This document shows, one piece after another, positions 12,501 to 24,500 of a DNA stretch of 64,000 nt. Under the pieces are notes generated by a model. That model ran no database searches. It was not told the DNA's origin and saw nothing but the letters and a program-made list of their open reading frames with translations. Both the position numbers and the translations under genes were made by a program. Origin of the DNA: Klebsormidium nitens. Its lineage: Eukaryota > Streptophyta > Klebsormidiophyceae > Klebsormidiales > Klebsormidiaceae. Where the stretch lies: the NCBI GenBank assembly GCA_000708835.1, contig DF237226.1, forward strand, positions 49,956-113,955, in the 5' to 3' direction. The first letter of the stretch is position 1, and each line of letters begins with the position of its first letter.

Positions 12501-15500
12501 GCCTTGGAAGGGAACGGTTGCGACGCTTTTCGTCAGAGTGCCGCTCGTGACCGTCATGCTGACGGCCAGCGCGTCAGCCGTGGCGTTGCCGCTCGTGCGA
12601 AGGTTGTTGTACCTGCACAGAAATAGCGACCGGCTTCTGCTGGGGGAATGTCAAAAGCCTAGACAGGATTGGAATATCCGAGTGGAACGGATTGGACGTC
12701 AGCAGTTCTCGCGCTGAAGTTTTATCCGCTCATTGCGGAGGAAAAAATGGAAGTACATTTCAGGTCCGAGTTTTACAGGGTCGACGAACAAAGATTGAAT
12801 GCGGCGCTAAGAAGATGCTTGTAAGGCCATAAGAGACCAAAGCTTGACGAAATATTCCTTCAAAGTCCAGGGAACGACACAAAAACGACAGGCACGGGCA
12901 GATCAACAGGCTTGAAGCGGGCTTTCAAAGCTTCCTCGTGACGTTTTCCTAGCCTCCTCACAACCGTGCCAGCTTTTTACGTCCGCTGAATGATCGAATC
13001 CACCGAAAAGGTTTGCTGCTCAGAGTGTCTGTAGTGTCTGTAGCCTCTTGACAATCTCATTCGGAAGTTCTCTAAAAGGAGAAGTCATCACATGAAGAAA
13101 GCTCTCTGACGGGGCCAGACGCCAGAACAGTTCGCGGCCTTCAACGAGCGAGCGCACACAAGTCACCTCGAAAAACAAAGATCCTCAAAACTTACGCGTC
13201 GAAGACCTTGATGAAGAAGCTGCCCGGCACTCCCACGGTCCCAAAGTACATGCTCTCGCCCGACGCGGTTGCAAAGATAGGCGCGCCCGCCTGCACTTGC
13301 AGGCTGTTGACGTTGCCCGTGTCTTTGGACGCCACGTAGACGTGGATGTCGTAACGGCCAGCCTTGGTTAGGGAGTAACCGAAGGTATAAAACCCGTTTC
13401 CATAGGAACCGGTTATGTAGAGGTTGGTTGAGCCGAACGAGAAGGAAGTTCCGTCGGACAGGGTGAGGCGCGTGCCGACGAAAAGCGACGCCGGCGGAAC
13501 GGCGGAGCTGGCGGGATTGCCAAAACCGTCCCTGGGAAAGAAAGTGGAGTTGTGAGTTTATCGGCGCAGAAAATTCGAAGTTAGTTTTTGAAAATGGTTC
13601 CTGGGATAGAGGAGCGAAGTTCTGAGACTCAATGCTTCTTCACTGAAGATCCGACTCCTTTCAAGATAAAGACGGAAATTGTGTGGAGCACTGTAGCGAA
13701 GGCATACACCAAATTTCTCGAATGGCGACAGTCCAATAAAAAGAGAGCGGGACAGGCCATCTCGCCTTTAAAAGCCAACTGGCAGTAAGATCAAGAAGCT
13801 AGTTCCTTCAGCAGACAGACCGAAAGTCTCTGGAAATGTCTCTTCTTCTTAACATCACAATCTGGCAGCAACACATTTATTGGGAAGCCACAATACTTCA
13901 TTCATAGATAATTGGCCTGATTATCAGAAGGCTCTATCTGAAAGTCTCATCAGACCAGAAACGCGAACCCAACAAGACACTCAGACGGCTGCCAGAATGG
14001 ATCAATAGTTGGGCAAGTCGGAACCTACTTGAGCTGAACCCGGAAGAATCCGGTTGCCCCCGCCGCGGTTGCGTTCCCGCTCGTTATAACCTGCGTCTTC
14101 TCCGCGGCAAAAGTTGCGCCCGCGACGTTGATAGATGAGCTGTAGACCGTGACGAAGGCGGCCGCCGACAAGCCCAGCCCAACCGTCACCTGGTACGTAC
14201 CGGCCCCCGCAACCGAGAACGGCGCCACTTGCAACCGGGACCCCTCCGCGTTCCACGTCAGCATCTGGGAGACGACCGGGTTGCCGCCGAAGGACAGCGT
14301 CAGGCTGACGTAAGCGTTGGGGACGTCGTTCTTGTTGAGCAGGTTGTTGAACGCGTCGAACAGCCCGACGGAGAGGGTTAGGTTAGAGCCGACGGTCGCG
14401 TCCTGGATGGCGCTCCCCTGGAGCCCCTTAACTATGTTGTTAACGTCGGGGGCGCCCGGGGCAACCGTGAAGTTAGCGTTGGTTAGGAGCACGCTAACCC
14501 CGCCTGAGGTGCCCGGGGCGTTTGTCGTGGCGCCGGTTTGCGCGACCACGCTGAGGGTGTAAGTGCCCCGGATCTGGAAAGTTGCGTTGACCAAGTAACT
14601 AGACACGGCGGCAGTCTGCGCTAGGAATGAGAGGGGCGAAGGTCTCGGCTCGTTAGGGGTGAGAGCCAGGGCTGGAGCAATGCCCCGGACGGCCGACAGT
14701 GACGGCTGGATCATCGCCCGGGTTGGGTTACCGAATTCGTCGACCAGATTAACGCTGAATGTGTAGACGGAACCGGCCGGGATGGGGTTAACCGGGGCGC
14801 TAACGATGGACTTCTGGGAGGAGGGGGCGCCTGGGTAGACCGTCAGCAAGAGGGGGCTTCGGTTAACCGGCTGCGAACCGAGGGTTACGCCCATGTAATA
14901 CTGCCCGGCGACCGTCTCGTTAAGGGCAAAACTGCAGCTGGGGTTTGTGCGCGTTTTGTTGAAGCAGGTGGACCCGAGGACTGGGACCATGCCCCCGAGG
15001 GTTGTGCTCGCGGCCGCGGCCGCGGCCGCGGTCGAAGGGGATACGGCGATGTTGAATGCATTTACAAGCGAGTAGGTGGTGTCGCTTGGCGCAACGTAGT
15101 ATGTCACGGGCTGGCCGACGGTTCCGTAGAGGGGACCAACAAGGTCAAACTTGTAGGCGTCACCCGCGTTGGCAATGACGTCAGCGATTACAGTGGCGAA
15201 AGGAATCCGGTCCTGTAGCAACACCAAAGCAGCAGCAATTAGAGACGACGAATCACACAAGGAGACACGGAAGCAGAGCGCTGATTGGAGAGATTGCGTG
15301 GGATGAAAGCTTCCTACACAGTTCAATATTACGGGCAGCTTCATTCTTTAGTAAAGGCAGAGCGCAGTGGAGTGGGAATGTAATGAGACACACTAAACAA
15401 GCATCTCCGTGAGCAAACTGTGTCGCGGACTGACTTGAACGAGGGCGTCTCCCTTGAAAATTATCCGATTGGCTCGAAACAAGATTGAAAATTCTAGGCA

Positions 15501-18500
15501 AAAATGGGCAAAGGACTGAGCCCATGCTCGCTTGGATGTCTATACACTAGCGCGGAGTGAAGCTGATCAGTTTTGGACGTTGACGACGCAAACATCCGGC
15601 TTCGGTCAAAAACTGAGATGATGAGCTACAGCTAGGCGCCGAGAGCACGCTGAAGGCTTTGAAGGACGCTGATGGCGTTTGCATGAGGGGGCTGACGAAG
15701 CTGCTCAAGCTTCGCAGAATCCAACCATTAGAAGTTTTCTCTTTGCAAAGACGTAAAGCTAGAAACGACACTAATATAAGACGGACGTCTAGCTTGAATA
15801 AACGGCTGGCTCTAGAGCATTCAGATCCCTCAGAAGTGGCGTTACTAAAACCAGCAGAATAGAAGGCCCATGCTACGCAGAAACCCCGCAGTATGTCTAC
15901 ATCAACCACCGAGAAGAGCTTTCCGTTCCAATTACCAGACTTCTACAGTGCTATGCCAGACATGTGATAAGCTTTCACCTCATATCCAAACTCTGACAAC
16001 GGACTCTGACAGGGGCATGTTCTCATGCTTGGCGACCAAAGACGTACCCAAAAAGGAGTTCCTGCCGCTCAAAAGTGCTGCTCACCATTGAAACCGTGAA
16101 CGTGTACCGGGCTGCCTCCAGGGGGGTGAAGCGGAAGAAGTATGTTCCGTCCAGGCGGTCGGTGAGGGACGTCCCGGTCATGTTGTGGTCCGCGGAAACG
16201 GTGAACCGGCCCCCGTCTCGCTCCTGGCCCCGCATAAGACCATTTTCGTCCTGAGCTACGATCATCAAAAACCCAGACACGCCAACACTGCCGGCGGACT
16301 GCAGGTACACTGTGGTGGTCTGAGGACTCAGGGGCCCGGTTGCGAAGACGACCGTGTCCGTCACAATGGGCGTAGCGGAGGCGCTCAGCTTGCCCGGGGA
16401 GGGGATGACGTCAGAACACGACGGAATAGTGCACACGTAAAGACCCAGGCTGTACGTTCCGCTGGTCGACATGACGAAAGAGATGTTGTAGTCCCCGGGC
16501 GGGGAAATGGCGACCGACCAGCGTGCGTACGGGGAGGTGGAGCTCGCCACGCCAGGGGCGGGGGCAGGCGTAAGCAGCGCCACGAAGTTCATCCCCGGCT
16601 TTGGAGTTCCGGCCAGGTCGCGGAACCGGAACGAGTAGTTGTGGGCGTTGGGGCTCTCCCTCTCGCTGAGCAAGTCGATGCTGCCAAGGCCCGGGATGAC
16701 CTTCGGCCCGTCATCGCCGCCACTCCCGCGGCCGCCCTGCGGCGCGGGCGCGGGCGCGAACTTGCCTCCAGCTCCGCTCGCGCCAGAGTGGAAGAAGTCG
16801 TGGGCAATCAGGGGGGAACTGGTGGTCGGGATCAGCGAGCCGCCGTTTGCGAGGTTAACAACGTCGGAGCAGTCGGGCTGGGAGCACGGGTAGAACCAGT
16901 ACTGGTAGTCAAACCCGGGGGGGACCCAGACCGTCACCGAGTACGTTCCGACGGCTGCCCAGGGGGCCGCCTTGAACTTGTAAAAGCTGCCCTGCTGCAC
17001 GTTTTGGGCGACCACGATGAACATCCGGTTGGGTGTTGGGACGCCGTTCGAGTCGGTGAAACTGAAGTAGGCGGTCCAGCCGTTGGGTTGCCCCTCGGAG
17101 GAGACGAACGAGACGGCGCCGTACCCCGGTAAATAAACCACGCGGTTCTGTGGGGGGCCGTTGGGAGCGCTAGCAAAGGTAGTGGTGTCGTGCATGATGA
17201 GGGGGGATGAGGTGGACGGCAAGAGCGCCCCCCCCGCGGCGGGGCTGATGACGTCAGTGCAGTTTGGCACCCGGCAGGCGTATACCCACTCCTCGTAGCT
17301 GCCGCTTGAGGGGACGGAAACGGTCAGGTTGTACATACCAGCCCCGGGGAAGGGGGCCGCGGTGAAAGAGTACCAGGAACCCGTATTCATGCTCCGGAGA
17401 ACCGCCAGGAAAACGCGCCCCGAAGTCGGCACGCCGTTGGTGTCGTTGAAGCGGACGATCGCCGTCCAGCCGTTGGGGCGGTCGATGCTTTGAAGCACCT
17501 CGATGGAGCCGAGACCGGGGACGTATCTGACTTGCTCCTCCTGCTGTTGGCTCCCAGAAGGCGTCATCGCGCCACCGCCGCTCGCAAGGTACAGATAGTC
17601 GTGGCTGATTTGGGGGAAGGTGGTGTTCGGGCGAAGGCCCAATAGGCTCCCCCCGGCATCCCGGTTCACCACGTCAATGCAGTCGGAAAAGCTACAGGGG
17701 TAAACCCAGGTTTCGTAGTTGGTGCCCGGGGGAACGGTTACTGTGAGGTTGTACGTTCCCGCCCCGGTCCACGGAACCGACTGGAAAGAGTACCAAAAGC
17801 CCCGGTTCACGTCCCGGAGGACCGCGACGAACCAGAGCCCCGAGGTCGGAACGCCGTTGGTGTTGTTGAAGCGGACGACTGCCGTCCAGCCGTTGGGGCG
17901 GTCGAAGTTCTGGAGCACCTCGATGGAGCCGAGACCCGGGACGTAACGAACCTGCTGCTGTTGGTTACCTCCCATTGGAGCAGGAATGGGTCCGCCCATT
18001 GAAGGAGCCATAGCAGGGGGGGCAGTGAGGAAGAGGTAGTCATGAACCAGCGCCTTCTGGTACCTTGCGTATGTGAGCTGCGGACTCTCCCCCGGCCCCA
18101 GGTTGAGCAGGCCCGCGCAGGAGGGCACGTAGCACGCGAAGAAGAAGAACTCGTAGTTCTCCCCCAAGGGAACGTTAACCTCAAGGGTGTAGCTCCCGTT
18201 TGAGGCCTTCACGGCCAGGAACTGGTACCAGCTTCCTCCCCCTTTCATACTGCGCAGCAACGCGATGAAAGAGTTCCAGGTCGATGGAATGCCGTTCTCC
18301 AAAAACCGGAATTCCGCCGTCCAGCCTGTTGGGCGGTCCACCAGCGAAAGGACTTGGAGATCCCCGATGTCTTTCATAGTGCCGTTCTGGTTGAGGGGAA
18401 GACGGGGGAAGACCCCCAGTGGGCCCCCGGTGCCAGCAGACAGGTCGCGCCAGAGTAAGGGGGACGCCGCGTCAGCAAAGAGGGATCCCCCGGCCGCCCA

Positions 18501-21500
18501 ATTGACCACGTCCGAGCAGTCGGGCTTGTTGCAGTAGTAGGTCCACACCTCGAACCGGTCGCCCGAGGGAACCGACGCGGCCATGGAGTATGAACCGGGG
18601 GTAAACTGACTGGTACCGGAGAGGAACTGGAACCAGAGGTTCCGGTTGAGGTCCCGGAACACCTGGACGAACTGGCGCCCCGGAAGTAGAGTGCCCTGAG
18701 CGTCGGTGAAAGTGAAGGAAGTTTCAACGGTGTTTCCGATTTGGGACACGTCTTTGATGACGACGGTCCCGAATCCGGACACGTTGAAACGGCTACCAGC
18801 AGAGGGACCCTGGTTAAACCCAGTCGGAGCTGGAGTAACTGGAGAAGGTGGGTCCTGACGGGGCGGTGACGGCGGCATCGGCGGGAGGACACCCAGCACA
18901 CCACCAACCTCGGTTTCGAGCGGGACCCCGCTCACCAACGTCACGACGCGGTACACGCCGTCTTGCTGCGGGGCACCGCACGTGATTTGGAGCTCGCCCG
19001 CGAAACGCATGAAGTTCCCCTGGTCGACTTTGCAAGCGGCCGGGGTGAGCACGGGGCACTGGGGGACGGTCGGGTTGGCGAAAAAGGTTGGGAGAGCGCA
19101 TATGCTGGTCTGGACGAACTGCCCGTCCCTCCCGTTGGTTACAGGCTGCCCGGCAAGGTCGTACGGGTCCAGGTAGTACGTAAACTGGCCGCCTGTTAAA
19201 ACATTGTTCTCGTTGGAAACTGTGACCGAGCGCGGGCTGATGGCGGTCGGCAGGGGGATCGGGGAGACGGTCGGTTGGAGAGGTGTGGAGTAAGCGGAGA
19301 CCGTCACTGTGAGGTTTCCGGCCGGGAAGTTGATGCTGACGTCAAGGATGTAGACGAGGTCCGTCGTGCCGTTGAGGAGGCCGGCGCGCGCTTCAAAAGG
19401 CATTTGGGAGACGGAGCTGTAGTCGGAAGAAACCGCGAGCGACAGCTTGGAGGCCTCGTCCAGGTACGAGAGGGGGCTGCCGTACTTGTCGCGGGGCGCG
19501 ACGGTGATGCTGGAGAAGGGAGAGCAAGAAAGAGGGGTTCAAGGGCTGAATATTGAAGCAGTAGAACTGGAATCTTCATGTATAGAAGGCAGAAGCTGCT
19601 GGTGGCACGCCAACAGAATACTTCTCGGTTGCAAAGACAGAAGGCTGTAAAGGAAGATGGAAACAACGGTTCAAGACATTTGTGGACAGAAGCATGGCTG
19701 CACGAAGGAAGGAGGTTCATACTGATGTCTTTCAACGTTGGGGCGGAGAGTTTAAAGAGTTTAACGACCTGAGCCTTTCCAGTTCGTACGAAAAGCTTCA
19801 AAGCTGTACAAGATCGGGCTGAAACGATCAATCCTGCGTGTAATGGCATCAGTTGAAAAGTGCAGTACTCGACTTATGAGCTCGCTACTTCGCGACATTA
19901 TAACTTCACTAACTTTCAGGACCTTATCGAGGCGTTCATGCGGGCTCAAAAGACTGACTGCTTTCGACCGCCACCAGACACGCCGATGGATTTCAAAGGG
20001 TTGACCAGTCTTGAGGATCTTGAATTGTCGGACTCATTCTTTCTGGTAATAGGTTCCGGCCCTCTTGTTGAAGCAGACACCCTTTACGTCAACGGCCAGA
20101 GTCCAAGAAAACCAACTCGCATCTTTCTAGATTAAGCACTTGATGGCTTCCGTGCCAGAAAGGGAAAAACAAATTTCTGCCAATACAGGGCTAAGAGTAG
20201 CTCCGCCGCCCACGAAAGTTCCTACTCACCTGAACCTGCCGCCAGGCTGGGTCGCGACAACGCCGCCGGGCGGAACGACGACAATAGACTGCGCCGGATC
20301 GAGCGCAACACTCCTTGCAACTCTGACGGTCACGATACCTTCGGCGACCTGCCGCCCCGTGCTGTCAATAGCAACCACGTGGTAGCCAGCGACGTAGCGA
20401 GTGGAGAAGCTCAGGGCGTATGTGTTTTGCCCATTGGGATAGACGATCGAACGGTCTTGGGATAGAACCGGGCAATACGATTTGCTCTGCTTGACGGCGT
20501 CGGAAGGTGGGCATACGAAGACACTCATGCCCCCGTACATAAGGGGATCGTAGTAATTACCAGCTGCAAGGGGAAGGACGAGGTAAGGAATTTAGACGAC
20601 GAAAGCAGAACCTGGATTTGGGCGTAAGAAGAGAAGAGAGGGGAATCCGTAGCTGTGAGTCGCACGTCAACCTGCTCATTGCACACAAAGGCAGCGAGTC
20701 TGGCAGGTCGCGCAATAAGCTCTCTGACTTGCTTCTGCACAGGCAGTGGAAAATACAATATATATGGTAGGATAAAAAGTTACTGGGCCGGTATTAAGCA
20801 GAAGATTGGGCGACAAAGTGCGCAACACAGCGTCCTCTGTTGCAGCTCACAAAATGACAAACCAACGTTCGTTAGGTGTTGTGTCTGCTCCTCGCTTTTC
20901 CGCCTTTTAGCAGAGTAAAACCAAGGTAAATGTAACTTACATGCGTCCACAATGGAGAACGATCCCGCCGCAAGACCCCACACGTCAATTTCCCATTGGG
21001 GAGGGGAGAAGGTGATTGTTCTATTGACTTGGACCGTTTCCAAGACTATCAAGCTCTGCAAGTCAAAAAATCGTCCAGATCAGAGACGTTACCGGCCCAA
21101 TTTGACAAGCGGAAAATCTCCATCTCGGATCTTTCTTTGTGACAGCCACCGTTTTAGTATTAATGACGGTCGGGCAGCGTTCAAATATTCTCAACATAGG
21201 ATGTTTTTGCTGTCACCAAAGCCTTTCACCATGTTGGCAGAAGCGTACGCTATTTGTCCAATCTTCAAAAAGAAAGTTACATCTGTACAACTCATCGGCA
21301 GCAAGACGCCGGCCGCCTAATTGAGCGGAGAACCGACGAAACCAAGTAGATTGCCAATGACACATCTGTCCGACCATCGTGAAACTTGTTGTTAGCTTGC
21401 ATCTTCTGGAACTCAGCTTGTACTGTTGCAAGGATAGACTGGTTACTGAGTAGCCCGTCTCGCAAGAGGATGAGATAAGGGTGGAATCCATTCGTTAGTA

Positions 21501-24500
21501 ACTCGTCTTTTACAAAATCCCGTAATCACTTGATATGGGTTGCCTTTGAATACTTACCTGGCGCAAGTCCAGGGGTAGATACCCACCGACATAGTCGCAG
21601 TACCCAATAATCTGCTGGCATACAGCAAGACTGGCTTTCACACTGAAAGCCCCCGCCATCGTTGGCACGAAGCTCAAGTTTCCGCTCGAAATCGGTGCTG
21701 TCACGTTGGTATATATGACTCCACCGCCCCCAAATTGCGGGAAAAGTATCAACTGCATCGTAAGATTGCCCAACCCCGCGCACAGGCTCGCGTCACCGCC
21801 AAAGTCTTTCTGGAGGCGAGAACAGTTCGCCGCAATCTGCAACTGTATCGGCTGCCCGGCGTTGGTAGCCAACTTATACGCTGAGAGGGTGGTGCCAGGG
21901 GGCACTTGATAAGCCATCGCCGACTGGGACCCGGTGAAGTCTACGTACGGCAGCATCTGGTAGTCCTTGAGGTGGGTCACGGTTATGGTGTACGTGGCAA
22001 CCGCTCCGTTGTTGGGCGCCTGGACTTGCAGGCTGACGCTGCCCACGTCAGCACTGACCGCCTTCAGCGCGCCCAGGGCGAGCGCTCCGCTCGCGGAGGA
22101 GGCGGTGAGCGTGGAGCTCGCGTCGGTTAGCGTGGCGTTCACGGAAAACGCGGCGACACTGCTCGGGAGGCGGACCGAGTAACTGAAGACGCTGCCGGAG
22201 AAGGGCGGGGAGAGGATCCCGGGGGAGATCGCCAGTTTGTTCAGGGCGGTGCCAACCGTGGGGACCACTGCTCTAACCGTGTACGTGTTCGTCGCCTGTC
22301 CGTCCTCAGAGGTTACAACAACCTGGAAGCTGTTCGTTCCGCTGAGAAGGGAGAGGGTTAGCGATCCCCCGGACACGAAATTCGTGCCGTCCAGGCTATA
22401 CTTGACTTTTGCCCCGGGGTCGGTCGGAGCCCAAGCAAAGAAGGCGGAAGTGCTCTTCCCGGCGGTAAGACCGGGCACCTGGATCGGGTTTATCTGCGGG
22501 TTAAGGGCGGTAGTCACGCCGTCAACCGTGGCGTTAACCGACTGGAGGGTTGCGTCACTTCCGGGCAGGCGGGTGAGCGTGATCAGGAAGACTTGCGTGG
22601 TGACGCCATCTTCTGCCGTCGCCGTCAGTGTGAAGAGGCTCTGAGTGTTGACAGGCCCCAGGGAGAAGGCGGTTTGGCTAACCCAGGTCAAGTTGTTGGC
22701 GATCAAAGTGGTGGGTTTGGGGACGCCGGTCACGTTGCGGCTCTCGGTGGAGAGCGTCAGAGAAGCGGCCGCGTTGGCGCGCGTGACGTAGAAGCCGAGG
22801 GTTTGAACGCCTTTGGGCACCTTCAAGGATGCCATCTGCATACGAAGAGGATAGACATATGATTGACTCACATTCAGAAACATCTAGCCGAAGCCCGAAG
22901 TTCGACGCCACCATGAGGTCTGTCAGGCCCTTTCCTCCGTTTGCAGGGAAAAGGTTCCAAGAGCGGAAAATGAAAGCTCAGATGGCTCCTCAGAGTACAG
23001 ACGACAATTGCAGGCGCTGGCCAAAAGGCAAAGTTCCGTGTTGCAGAAAAGTCCGTAGAACGATACAGGCTTTGGTACTCAACGACGGTTTTGTAGAGTG
23101 TCTCAATGAATCTGAATAACCTTCAACGATGTTTGTAGCAATCAAGCGAGGAATGAAGACGCAAGACAACGCGTATCAAAACACTTGAAAATCAGGCAAT
23201 GTGTGCTGCAAACGAAGAGACTGTTCAAAAAAGCCCAGACTGACTTACAGCCCGCCATTTCAAACGCAAGGAGGAATGAGTCACCTGAGAAATAAACCTC
23301 TAAAGCTGAAAGAAGGCGTCAAACCATTGTATTGCCATGATCTTAAATAAATATTCTCTAGAGGGATCCAGAATTTAGTATTCTCGCTAGCAAGCAGAGT
23401 GAACCTTTCAAACATCTCAGTGGTTTGAAGTGTAGCTACAACACCGAACTGCTAAGCAAACTCCAGATTGTGAAGAGTATAGACGTTCTTTACCTGCTGC
23501 TGTCCATTAGGCGTGAACAAAGTCTGCGGAATCGGTACCACGGTCCCATCCGGCAGGTAGTAGCCCAGGGCGGTGAGCGACGGGTCGTTGCTTCTGACGA
23601 TGGCGTCAACGTGGTAGCTGGTCGTAGTCCTGTTGTCCACGCCCGTGACAACGATGTCGAACTTGTTATGGCCGAGCGCCAGCGTGACAGCTGGCGGCAC
23701 CGTCCGGATCATTGCGATCGGGACGGACGTGCTCGACGGGATCGTCCGAATCCTAAGCTGCTGGCCGGGCGCGGATGCGTTGATGGAATAGACGGTGCTG
23801 GGGGGGTTGCTGGCCGAGAACGGCGGCTGCGGGGGGGATCCCCCGGCGAACACTTCCAAGCCAGAGAGGGCTGGGGGCCCGGTGCCGGACACCCCCCTCT
23901 GCACCGAGATTGTGTACAGCGTCGCGGTGTTGTCAGCCTGCTGTATCCAGACGTACAAAACAGTGGTACCGACACAGTTGACTCCCAGCGTGGCGCCCGT
24001 GGTCAGGCCCCCGGTGGTGCTTTGCCTGAAGGCGAAGCCGGCAGGAAGGGCGGAGAGCGGAGCGAGCGGAACCCCGCGGCCGCCGCGGAGGAGCGTGGTG
24101 GCGCCGCTATCGTTTTTCGGGTAAGGCAGGCACGGGCCGAACCATGGGGTCGTGTCGTCGGGCTGTTGGACGCTCACAAAAGGAGCCGGATTGTTGGCGT
24201 AAAGCGGGGGGGCGTCAAATGAGAGGTCAGGGACAGCGGAGGCGACGAACAAGCTGGGCTGTGGGGTGCCCCCGGCGGCGTTGAAGATGAGGCTGTCGAC
24301 CAGAATGTCGACGTTCATGCTGTAGTCGTAAACGCCAGACGAGAACGGGGGGGAAAGCTGGGCGCCGGGTGCTGCTGCGGTTGACATGCTGTAAGTAACA
24401 GGAACAAGACTGGTAACCACACCTGCAACGGTGCCCGTAACGGTGAGGTAATACACGTTCTGAGTGAAGCCGTTGGGAGCGGTAATCCTGATGGTGAAGA

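Noticed and set aside
20584-20758. Open minus-strand frame with an apparent acceptor, possible extra exon between exons 9 and 10 of the giant gene
   Set aside because: Entering it from exon 9 (phase 1) creates an immediate stop or the wrong frame. Direct joining of 20941 to 20563 keeps the frame and gives a normal 377-bp intron.
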